Assembly (NCBI GenBank): GCA_945882475.1
Contig: CAMCWJ010000034.1
Coordinates: 1 to 14,653, forward strand
DNA from: Bifidobacterium breve
GTDB taxonomy: Bacteria > Actinomycetota > Actinomycetes > Mycobacteriales > Mycobacteriaceae
Length of the DNA stretch: 14,653 nt
Direction of reading: 5' to 3'
The notes beneath the pieces were generated by a model. It saw only the letters and a list, made by a program, of their open reading frames with translations. It did no database searches and was not told where the DNA came from. The translations under genes were made by a program, and so were the position numbers. Positions 1 through 5,765 of the stretch are shown piece after piece (the stretch's first letter is position 1; each line of letters opens with the position of its first letter).

Positions 1-602
1 GACAGGGTCAGACCGAAGGACTAGACCTGCCCAACGCCGGCCTCGAAGCCGACGATCGCGGCCGAATCTTCGTCGACGACAGGACTTTTCAGACCAAGGT
101 CGATCACATCTACGCCGTCGGTGACGTCATCGGGTTCCCGGCGCTGGCAGCCACCTCGATGGAATAGGGCCGCCTGGCGGCCTATCACGCCTTCGGCGAG
201 CCGAGCGCCGGAATGCGGGCGTTGCAACCTATCGGGATCTACTCCATCCCGGAGGTGTCCTACGTGGGTGCGACCGAGGTCGAGCTGACCAAGGACTCTG
301 TGCCCTACGAGATCGGCGTCTCCCGATATCGGGAGTTGGCCCGCGGTCAGATCGCCGGCGACTCCTACGGCATGCTCAAGCTGCTGGTATCCACCGAGGA
401 TCTTCGTCTTTTGGGCGTGCATATCTTCGGGACGAACGCCACCGAGATGGTGCATATCGGGCAGGCCGTCATGGGCTGCGGCGGCACGGTGGAATACTTG
501 GTGGACGCGGTGTTCAACTACCCCACGTTCTCCGAGGCCTACAAGGTTGCCGCGCTGGACGTGATGAACAAGATGCGGGCACTGAGCCAGTTTCGCGCCT
601 GA
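1..602 (+). pseudogene. sthA: sthA, soluble pyridine nucleotide transhydrogenase, 3' part with in-frame amber stop
   Basis: SthA is a cytoplasmic FAD flavoprotein that transfers hydride between NADH and NADPH pools. The window enters the gene mid-way (first whole codon at 3) and holds about 199 codons of a protein normally near 470 residues. Visible are the second FAD-binding motif (IYAVGDVIGFPALAATSME, codons ending at 164) and the whole C-terminal dimerisation domain, from YSIPEVSYVGATE to a TGA at 600-602. The frame is broken once: codon 165-167 is TAG exactly where the family has Gln in SMEQGRLAAYHAFGEP, so a single C-to-T change (CAG to TAG) explains it. Everything after the stop is intact and conserved. 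As read, the product would lose the dimerisation domain, about 144 residues, and should be non-functional. The lesion could be a recent mutation or a base-call error. Family identity is near certain; pseudogene status depends on the one base. Confidence 0.85.
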
Positions 603-614
603 CCCGGTGTTCAC

Positions 615-634
615 CCGTGGGCGATCGACCACGG
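615..634 (+). terminator. possible stem-loop 12 nt after the sthA stop
   Basis: CCGTGG (615-620) and CCACGG (629-634) form a perfect 6-bp inverted repeat around an 8-nt loop just after the sthA TGA. There is no T-run behind it, so it is at best a weak mycobacterial-type terminator. Chance pairing in GC-rich DNA is a real alternative. Confidence 0.22.
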
Positions 635-686
635 CCCGGGAACGAGCAGTGCCGGCCGCGCGTTACCCAACCGGGTACTTGCGAGC

Positions 687-693
687 AAGGAGG
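687..693 (+). promoter_or_regulatory. ribosome binding site of the PAC2-family gene
   Basis: AAGGAGG, a near-perfect anti-16S match, lies 7 nt before the ATG at 701. It decides the start: the frame is open upstream to 617, but no earlier start has a comparable site. Confidence 0.8.
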
Positions 694-700
694 CAGACCA

Positions 701-1651
701 ATGGCTGATGAACACGGCAACGAGCGAATCTACGAACTCGAGGTGCCGGCGCCGCAGTTGGTGTCACCGGACGGCCGCGGGCCGGTACTGATCCACGCCC
801 TGGAGGGCTTTTCCGATGCCGGCCATGCCATCCGGCTGGCCGCCGAGCATCTCAAGACCGCGCTGGACACCGAACTCGTCGCGTCCTTTGCCATCGACGA
901 CCTGCTCGACTACCGGTCCCGGCGGCCATTGATGACGTTCAAGACCGACCACTTCACCAGCTACGACGACCCGGCACTGAACCTCTATGCGATGCGCGAC
1001 AGCGTAGGCACGCCGTTCCTACTGCTGGCCGGCATGGAGCCGGACCTTCAGTGGGAGCGTTTCGTGACGGCGGTGCGACTGCTCGCCGAGCGGCTGCAGG
1101 TTCGGCGGACCATCGGCCTGGGGACGATCCCGATGGCCGTCCCACACACCCGACCGGTCACCATGACCGCGCACTCCAACAACCGCGATCTGGTTGCCGA
1201 TCACCAGCCCTGGGTCGGCGAGGTCCAGGTTCCCAGCAGCGCCTCCAACCTGCTCGAGTACCGGATGGCTCAGCACGGCCACGAGGCGGTCGGCTTCACC
1301 GTGCACGTTCCGCACTATCTGGCCCAGACGGACTACCCCGCCGCGGCCGAAGCGTTGTTGGAACAGGTCGCCAAGTCCGCTGCGTTGGAATTGCCGCTGG
1401 AGGCCCTGCATGAGGCCGGAACCGCCGTGCGCCGCAAGATTGAGGACCAGGTGCAAGGCTCGCAGGAAGTCACCGAGGTGGTCGAGGCCCTGGAACGGCA
1501 GTACGACGCGTTCGTCTCAGCGCAGGAGAATCGTTCGCTGCTTGCTCGCGACGAGGATTTGCCCAGCGGCGACGAACTCGGGGCGGAATTCGAACGGTTT
1601 CTGGCCCAGCACGCCGAGGACTCCAAAGACGGTCCCGCCGACGAGGAGTGA
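701..1651 (+). CDS. PAC2-family (proteasome assembly chaperone 2-like) protein, Rv2714-like
   Basis: This 316-residue protein matches the actinobacterial PAC2 family (PF09754) and resembles M. tuberculosis Rv2714, a member of a duplicated actinobacterial family whose crystal structure has been reported. Landmarks are the N-terminal strand and turn VLIHALEGFSDAGHA (about residues 29-43), the central LLLAGMEPDLQWERF (about 106-120), GLGTIPMAVPHTRPV in mid-protein, and HVPHYLAQTDYPAAAEALL. The tail after about residue 240 is charged and helical, ending in an acidic D/E-rich stretch. No signal peptide or membrane segment is seen, so it is probably cytoplasmic. The biochemical role is unknown; similarity to proteasome chaperones is suggestive only. 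It lies 98 bp after sthA on the same strand and stops 2 bp before the convergent nrdR stop, leaving no room for a separate terminator. Confidence 0.9.
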   Translation: MADEHGNERIYELEVPAPQLVSPDGRGPVLIHALEGFSDAGHAIRLAAEHLKTALDTELVASFAIDDLLDYRSRRPLMTFKTDHFTSYDDPALNLYAMRDSVGTPFLLLAGMEPDLQWERFVTAVRLLAERLQVRRTIGLGTIPMAVPHTRPVTMTAHSNNRDLVADHQPWVGEVQVPSSASNLLEYRMAQHGHEAVGFTVHVPHYLAQTDYPAAAEALLEQVAKSAALELPLEALHEAGTAVRRKIEDQVQGSQEVTEVVEALERQYDAFVSAQENRSLLARDEDLPSGDELGAEFERFLAQHAEDSKDGPADEE

Positions 1652-1653
1652 GG

Positions 1654-2118
1654 TCAGCCCGGCGTACCCACGCTCCGGTGAGCGCGAAGCGCCTCGATCT
1701 CCCGCTCGAAATCCTCGGCGGAACTGAACGACCGGTATACCGACGCGAACCTCAGGTAGGCGACTTCGTCGAGTTCACGCAGCGGCCCGAGTATCGCCAA
1801 CCCGACTTCATTGCTGGGGACCTCCGGCGACCCGCCCGCCCGCACCGCGTCCTCGACCTGTTGGGCCAGCAGGTTGAGCGCATCGTCGTCGACATCGCGG
1901 CCCTGGCATGCTCGGCGAACTCCACTGATCACTTTCTCGCGGCTGAACGGCTCGGTGACACCACTGCGCTTGACCACGGCCAGGACGGCGGTCTCTACGG
2001 TGGTGAACCGGCGGCCACATTCCGGGCACGAACGCCGGCGGCGGATCGCCTGGCCCTCGTCGGCCTCGCGGGAATCGACCACGCGTGAGTCTGGATGGCG
2101 GCAGAAAGGGCAGTGCAT
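1654..2118 (-). CDS. nrdR: NrdR, ATP/dATP-sensing transcriptional repressor of ribonucleotide reductase genes
   Basis: The product is 154 residues, the normal family length. It starts with the NrdR zinc ribbon: MHCPFC (Cys3, Cys6) and CPECGRRF (Cys31, Cys34), with basic RRRR just before the second pair. An ATP-cone domain follows, about 46-136 (VVKRSGVTEPFSREKVISGVRRAC to YLRFASVYRSF). NrdR senses ATP/dATP through the cone and represses nrd operons at NrdR boxes. The ATG at 2116-2118 is chosen because MHCPFC is the universal N-terminus; the frame stays open 17 codons further up. A purine-rich GAGAGGAAG lies shortly before it. It begins 47 bp after the LysM gene on the same strand, so co-transcription from the SOS-type promoter is likely. 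Its stop is 2 bp from that of the PAC2 gene. Confidence 0.96.
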   Translation of the reverse strand: MHCPFCRHPDSRVVDSREADEGQAIRRRRSCPECGRRFTTVETAVLAVVKRSGVTEPFSREKVISGVRRACQGRDVDDDALNLLAQQVEDAVRAGGSPEVPSNEVGLAILGPLRELDEVAYLRFASVYRSFSSAEDFEREIEALRAHRSVGTPG

Positions 2119-2165
2119 GCGCGCTTCCTCTCTGCCACCCGGCGGGACAGAGACCAGCCTACCGG

Positions 2166-2651
2166 TCAACCGATCGGTGCAATCAGAGTCTGTCCGGCCT
2201 GCACGGCAACCGAGTCAAGCTTGTTCAGCTCGCGGATGCGCTGCACGGTCTGCCCCGACGGCGAATCCGGGGCGACGCGCCCGGCGAGTTGCGCCAGTGT
2301 CTCGCCGGTCTGCACCTGCACGACGGCCAGCGTGTCGGACACCGGTGCCGATACCACCGCGCGCTCACCGCTGAAGTTGGCCAGCGAACCGAGCCACAAC
2401 GTGATCAATGCGGCCACGCAGGCAAGGGCGACGGTCACCGGCGTGCTCACGCCGCGGCGGGCATGCGACGCGCGGGACACCGCGATGCCCGCTCCCCGGT
2501 ACTGCAGGGGAGCCACCGGCGGCCGCGCCGGCGCCGGACGGTCCGCGCGCACCCGCACCCGGCCGTGCCGGCTGTCGGTGGCCCGGGGCCAGACCTGCTG
2601 CCACTCCAGCAACTCGCTGTCATCAATCTGCCGGTCATCAAGTACGGTCAC
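2166..2651 (-). CDS. Membrane-anchored LysM-domain protein, Rv2719c-like (SOS cell-division/cell-wall effector candidate)
   Basis: This 161-residue protein has a basic, proline-rich cytoplasmic N-terminus (about 1-70), one membrane segment (about 71-92, VTVALACVAALITLWLGSLA) and a C-terminal LysM-like domain (about 107-159, LAVVQVQTGETLAQLAGRVA to VQAGQTLIAPIG). LysM binds peptidoglycan, so the C-terminus should face the wall. Position and architecture match M. tuberculosis Rv2719c, reported as a DNA-damage-induced wall-active division inhibitor. They also resemble Bacillus YneA and corynebacterial DivS, SOS division inhibitors encoded beside lexA. No catalytic hydrolase motif is visible. The GTG at 2649-2651 is chosen because AGGAAGGAG (2658-2666) sits 6 nt upstream. 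The frame is open back to 2858, but that would run through the whole operator region. nrdR follows 47 bp downstream. Confidence 0.88.
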   Translation of the reverse strand: MTVLDDRQIDDSELLEWQQVWPRATDSRHGRVRVRADRPAPARPPVAPLQYRGAGIAVSRASHARRGVSTPVTVALACVAALITLWLGSLANFSGERAVVSAPVSDTLAVVQVQTGETLAQLAGRVAPDSPSGQTVQRIRELNKLDSVAVQAGQTLIAPIG

Positions 2652-2657
2652 CGCCGA

Positions 2658-2666
2658 CTCCTTCCT
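2658..2666 (-). promoter_or_regulatory. ribosome binding site setting the GTG start of the LysM gene
   Basis: Read on the minus strand this is AGGAAGGAG, 6 nt before the GTG at 2651. It is the only strong site in the frame and fixes the start inside a much longer open frame. Confidence 0.75.
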
Positions 2667-2689
2667 GAATCTTTCGCTCGGATGTTCGA

Positions 2690-2695
2690 ACTGTA
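2690..2695 (-). promoter_or_regulatory. predicted -10 element of the LysM-nrdR promoter
   Basis: On the minus strand this reads TACAGT, matching the mycobacterial TANNNT -10. Transcription would start near 2683 and give a leader of about 30 nt carrying the ribosome site at 2658-2666. The LexA-like box 2697-2712 falls directly in the -10/-35 spacer, as expected for repression. No good -35 hexamer is seen, and the start site is inferred only. Confidence 0.45.
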
Positions 2696-2696
2696 C

Positions 2697-2712
2697 TCGA
2701 TCATCTGTTCGA
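2697..2712. promoter_or_regulatory. LexA (SOS) box for the LysM-nrdR unit
   Basis: TCGATCATCTGTTCGA matches the mycobacterial consensus TCGAAC-N4-GTTCGA with a single half-site mismatch (T for A at the fifth base). It lies just upstream of the predicted minus-strand -10. Confidence 0.75.
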
Positions 2713-2808
2713 TTTATCGAACATTTGAGCGGGCGTGTTCGAGGATAAATGCGGCCACCGACAGATTTGTTCGAAGGATCGCCTTCACCGTTTCCGATCG
2801 CGACACGC

Positions 2809-2824
2809 TCGAACACATGTTTGA
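2809..2824. promoter_or_regulatory. LexA (SOS) box for lexA
   Basis: TCGAACACATGTTTGA differs from a perfect TCGAAC-N4-GTTCGA palindrome by one base. It ends 32 bp before the lexA ATG and overlaps the predicted -35 (2821-2826), fitting classical LexA autorepression. Confidence 0.9.
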
Positions 2825-2849
2825 TAATCGGGCCGGGACGGGTTAGATT
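2821..2849 (+). promoter_or_regulatory. predicted lexA promoter, probably leaderless
   Basis: A -35-like TTGATA (2821-2826) is followed after 17 bp by TAGATT (2844-2849), a TANNNT -10. The expected start of transcription, about 7 nt downstream, falls at or next to the ATG at 2857, and no Shine-Dalgarno is visible before that ATG. A leaderless mRNA, common in mycobacteria, is the simplest reading. The -35 overlaps the SOS box. Confidence 0.6.
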
Positions 2850-2856
2850 CGGCGCC

Positions 2857-3531
2857 ATGAGCGAGAAGATTCAGACGACTACTGGCCGCGAGACCGCCCT
2901 GACCGAACGCCAGCGCACCATCCTGGATGTGATCCGCGCGTCGGTCACTAGCCGCGGTTATCCGCCGAGCATCCGCGAGATCGGTGATGCGGTCGGGCTG
3001 ACGTCCACGTCCTCGGTAGCTCACCAGTTGCGCACCCTCGAGCGCAAGGGCTACCTACGACGGGATCCGAATCGTCCCCGCGCGGTGGACGTGCGTGGCA
3101 CCGAGGACACCGCCCCACCGGTGGTCACCGACGACGCCGGCTCCGACGTGCTGCCTGAACCCACGTTCGTGCCCGTTTTGGGGCGCATCGCCGCCGGCGG
3201 GCCGATTCTGGCCGAAGAAGCGGTGGAAGCCGTCTTCCCGCTTCCCCGCGAACTGGTCGGGGAAGGTTCACTGTTCCTGCTGAAGGTGGTCGGTGAGTCC
3301 ATGGTCGACGCAGCGATCTGCGATGGGGACTGGGTGGTCGTACGTCAGCAGAATGTCGCCGACAACGGCGACATCGTCGCAGCGATGATCGACGGCGAAG
3401 CCACGGTCAAGACGTTCAAACGGACCAGCGGTCAGGTATGGCTGATGCCGCACAACCCGGCCTTCGACCCGATCCCGGGTAACGACGCCGCGATCCTGGG
3501 CAAGATCGTCACCGTGATCCGCAAGATCTGA
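2857..3531 (+). CDS. lexA: LexA, SOS repressor / self-cleaving serine peptidase
   Basis: The 224-residue protein has an N-terminal winged helix (about 13-80; LTERQRTILDVIRASV, YPPSIREIGDAVGLTSTSSV as recognition region) and a C-terminal S24 peptidase domain. The Ala-Gly cleavage site is in GRIAAGGP (Ala113-Gly114). The nucleophile Ser148 is in GESMVDAAI and the general-base Lys185 in GEATVKTFKR, so it should be RecA*-cleavable. The linker between domains (about 81-100) is the least conserved part against M. tuberculosis LexA. It represses SOS genes by binding TCGAAC-N4-GTTCGA boxes, including its own. The ATG at 2857 is chosen because M. tuberculosis LexA starts in the same region and because the promoter and SOS box lie directly upstream; the frame is open back to 2749, through those elements. 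It converges on the LGFP-repeat gene with a 23-bp gap. Confidence 0.97.
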   Translation: MSEKIQTTTGRETALTERQRTILDVIRASVTSRGYPPSIREIGDAVGLTSTSSVAHQLRTLERKGYLRRDPNRPRAVDVRGTEDTAPPVVTDDAGSDVLPEPTFVPVLGRIAAGGPILAEEAVEAVFPLPRELVGEGSLFLLKVVGESMVDAAICDGDWVVVRQQNVADNGDIVAAMIDGEATVKTFKRTSGQVWLMPHNPAFDPIPGNDAAILGKIVTVIRKI

Positions 3532-3554
3532 CGGCCCGTAGCGGGATACCTGTA

Positions 3555-5585
3555 CTACTCGGGTGCCCGAACGAAGCCGTTGGCGCGGGCCTGTTCCTCG
3601 CTGGCGAACCACACTTCGGGAACGGTCGCGTCATAGAGCGCCGACTCCGGCGTGAAGTACCGGCCCGAGTGCGTGGTGGCCTTGATGAAGTACCCCTCGG
3701 GTGCCCGGTTCGGGTCGGCCAGCGGCAGATGGATCGCAGGACGCCACGGCTCCTGCACCGCGGTGTCGCGCGGCCAGATCTCAGTGTCCAGGTCGTCGAC
3801 CGGTTCGGCCACGATCTCCTCCACCGCGGTGGACCAGCCATCCGTGTCTTGCGCGTGCCGGCGGCCCGAACCAACCGTGTCGCCGAGTTCGAAGTGCCAC
3901 ATCGACGACGAGCCCGCATCGGCGGAGTGTCGTCCGGAGACGCCGTCGTCAGCCCAACTGGGGTCCTCGACCCAACTGGTTTCCCCGATCCAACTGGTGT
4001 CTTCGGACACCGGGAGTTCAGCCTCGAATTCAGCCAACTCGACCTCGCTCGGAATGCGCGTCGGTGCGGTGTCGACCGCGTCCTCGCCGCCGAAGGTCTC
4101 GACTTCCTCGAACTCCACCGCCGGGGTGGACCAGGTTGACACCGAGGGCCGCGCGCCGGCCACCGAGGTTTCACCCGGCCACAGGTCCTCATCGCGATCG
4201 CGGACGTAGCGATCCAATTCGCGGTCGGCGTCCGGGGCCGCACCGCGGCGCTGCGCCGAGACGGCGAGCAGACCGAGCAGGGCCAGCGCCGGGAGGATGA
4301 TCGCCAGCCACCACAATTTGAAGCCCGACCCGCTTCCGGAGGCACCCTTGGCGGGAGTATCGGACACCGCGGTCGGCAATTCGAGACCCGACAGCGTCGA
4401 CGCGAGCTCGGCCGGATCGGTGCTGAACTCCTTGGTGGCCTGGTTCCACGAGATCTGGCCACCGCTGAAGGTCTGGGTGACCGTGTCACCGTCGACGGTT
4501 TCTTCCGCGGTCGGCACCCCGAGCGTGCCGGTGGCCCCGCCGAGTTTCGCCCATGCGGTGTTGATGGCGCCCCGCACTACGATCGCACCGCTATCCGGCG
4601 TCCAGAAGATGACCGGCTTGTCGGCCGCGCTGAAGGCACTCACCCGGCTGTTGGGCACACCGCCTTCGGACTCGGTGCCGATCGGGTAGCCGAGATCGCC
4701 GGTGGGACCGCCCGCCGACTCGTACTTCGACAGGATCGCACCGGTCACCGCGTGCGCGCCGGTCTGCGGGGAGTAGAAGATCTTGCCGCCGGCGTAGCCC
4801 TGGGCCGCGCCGTTGTCACCCACCGGGGTCTGCTCGCCCTGCCGCGCTCCGAGTGGGCCGCCGAGCCCGCCGCTGGTCCGCCAGGCGAGGTTGATCATCG
4901 TGGTGGTGTCCAATGGGACCTCGAGCCCGGCCAGCGCGTCGGCCAGCCCGGCGGGGTCGGTGGTAAAGGTGTTGGTGGTCGGGTTCCACGACAGCTCGCC
5001 GCCGGTGAACTTCTGGGTCACCAGATCGCCGACGTAGCGCTCGTCCTCGATCGGAACTCCCAGCGCTCCCGCCGATCCCCCGAGCTTGTCCCACGCCGCA
5101 TTGAGGGCGCCGCGAACCGCCCAGGCGCCGGTGTCCGGCGTCCAGAAGATCGCGGGCTTGTCGCTGGCACTGAAGGTGCTGACCCGACTGTCCGGACCGA
5201 TCAGGCCCGTCGTCTCGCTGATATTGGGGAAGCCCAGGTCGCTGTCCGCGGGCCCACCGAGCGACTCGTACTTGTTCAGGATCGCGCCGACAATCAGCTG
5301 TGCCCCGGTGTCGGGGCTGTAAAAGATCTTGCCGTCGGTGAAGTCTTGGCCGTACCCGGACCCAACAGAGAAGACCTCGCCCTCGCGACCGCCCACCACC
5401 GACGCGGACCCGCCGGCGGCGTTCCACGCCTGATCGATCGCGTCTGCGGCGTCGCTCTCCGGGGTGGCCAAGGCGGTCGGCATCACCAATGCCGCGGCCG
5501 CCGACATGACGGCGACACCGAGTGCCAGGCGCCCAGTCGTCCGACTGAGCGTATTACCCAGCCGACTGTTCCTAAGCCGCATCAT
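3555..5585 (-). CDS. Secreted, membrane-anchored LGFP-repeat protein with C-terminal sunset-like domain, Rv2721c-like
   Basis: The 676-residue product has a signal peptide (about 1-40, ALA before TPESD). Two tandem copies of a roughly 178-residue LGFP-repeat module follow (about 46-222 and 225-402, with DLGFP, DLGYP, ALGVP, TLGVP and KIFYSP, IFWTP motifs). Then come a short Gly/Ser linker, one membrane segment (about 424-444, WWLAIILPALALLGLLAV) and an acidic, Trp-rich tail with TSW/PSW repeats near 530-545. The end (about 628-676, RAPEGYFIKATTHSGRYF to VWFASEEQARANGF) resembles the small 'sunset' domain of actinobacterial membrane proteins. LGFP repeats are found on wall-anchored mycolate-related proteins of Corynebacteriales and are thought to bind the envelope. 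The implied topology puts the repeats outside and the tail and sunset domain in the cytoplasm. ATG 5585 is preceded by GGGAG at 6 nt; the next codon, ATG 5582, is an alternative. The closest match I recall is Rv2721c. Function unknown. Confidence 0.88.
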   Translation of the reverse strand: MMRLRNSRLGNTLSRTTGRLALGVAVMSAAAALVMPTALATPESDAADAIDQAWNAAGGSASVVGGREGEVFSVGSGYGQDFTDGKIFYSPDTGAQLIVGAILNKYESLGGPADSDLGFPNISETTGLIGPDSRVSTFSASDKPAIFWTPDTGAWAVRGALNAAWDKLGGSAGALGVPIEDERYVGDLVTQKFTGGELSWNPTTNTFTTDPAGLADALAGLEVPLDTTTMINLAWRTSGGLGGPLGARQGEQTPVGDNGAAQGYAGGKIFYSPQTGAHAVTGAILSKYESAGGPTGDLGYPIGTESEGGVPNSRVSAFSAADKPVIFWTPDSGAIVVRGAINTAWAKLGGATGTLGVPTAEETVDGDTVTQTFSGGQISWNQATKEFSTDPAELASTLSGLELPTAVSDTPAKGASGSGSGFKLWWLAIILPALALLGLLAVSAQRRGAAPDADRELDRYVRDRDEDLWPGETSVAGARPSVSTWSTPAVEFEEVETFGGEDAVDTAPTRIPSEVELAEFEAELPVSEDTSWIGETSWVEDPSWADDGVSGRHSADAGSSSMWHFELGDTVGSGRRHAQDTDGWSTAVEEIVAEPVDDLDTEIWPRDTAVQEPWRPAIHLPLADPNRAPEGYFIKATTHSGRYFTPESALYDATVPEVWFASEEQARANGFVRAPE
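4380..4913 (-). repeat. second copy of the tandem LGFP module (residues ~225-402)
   Basis: Encodes a segment aligning along its length with the module at 4920-5450. Shared landmarks are GGKIFYSP, VGAIL/TGAIL-KYES-GGP, DSRVS/NSRVS-FSA-DKP, IFWTPD and RGA-N-AW-KLGG. The copies have diverged, so the duplication is old. Confidence 0.8.
4920..5450 (-). repeat. first copy of the tandem LGFP module (residues ~46-222)
   Basis: Aligns with the module at 4380-4913. The most obvious difference is the 'DLGFP' turn, which becomes 'DLGYP' in the second copy, together with small length changes around it. Confidence 0.8.
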
Positions 5586-5765
5586 GCTGATCTCCCGCGT
5601 CCGGTCGTGATGGCTACAAATTGCTATATCGACAAAGAGTCGCATAAATCAGCCCCAGCCAACCACGACACGCTGCATCGTTGCCCGCGGAATCCAAATC
5701 GAGATAGAACCCGAATTGAATCGAAATGATCGATAAGGCCCGCGGTCAGACCCTCCGAGCGGAAC
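5586..5765. other. relatively A/T-rich gap between the acyl-CoA dehydrogenase and LGFP genes
   Basis: This 180-bp gap is clearly richer in A/T than its surroundings, especially 5611-5650 and 5690-5735, and probably carries the promoter of the LGFP gene. I see CGAC-N5-GTCG at 5630-5642 but no convincing -10/-35 pair, RNA gene or small ORF. Confidence 0.35.

Larger units (their letters stand above)
2684..2742. promoter_or_regulatory. cluster of LexA half-sites (TCGAAC/GTTCGA)
   Basis: Within 59 bp there are five exact half-sites: an overlapping back-to-back pair GTTCGAAC (2684-2691), GTTCGA (2707-2712), TCGAAC (2717-2722) and GTTCGA (2737-2742). A further GTTCGA lies at 2769-2774. Only one pair gives a normal 16-bp box (2697-2712). 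The others have non-standard spacing, for example TCGAAC-N14-GTTCGA at 2717-2742, which is a standard box widened by 10 bp, about one helical turn. Confidence 0.6.

Noticed and set aside
165..167. Programmed recoding of the sthA TAG (pyrrolysine or regulated readthrough)
   Set aside because: The family has ordinary Gln here, no recoding element is visible, and mycobacteria are not known to use pyrrolysine. A point mutation or base-call error is simpler.
213..602. A separate short gene starting at the ATG at 213
   Set aside because: It has no ribosome site and is simply the continuation of sthA after the stop; the dimerisation domain alone would not function.
664..677. TACCC-AACC-GGGTA inverted repeat before the PAC2 gene
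   Set aside because: The arms are only 5 bp with no matching promoter element beside them; not distinguishable from chance.
2749..2856. N-terminal extension of LexA in the open frame upstream of 2857
   Set aside because: It would run through the SOS box and promoter, and the residues do not resemble LexA; other mycobacterial LexAs start near 2857.
2652..2858. N-terminal extension of the LysM protein back to 2858
   Set aside because: It would translate the entire operator region, while a strong ribosome site sits 6 nt before the GTG at 2651.
3535..3545. CCCG-TAG-CGGG hairpin between lexA and the LGFP gene as a terminator
   Set aside because: The stem is only 4 bp with a 3-nt loop and no T-run; too weak to call.
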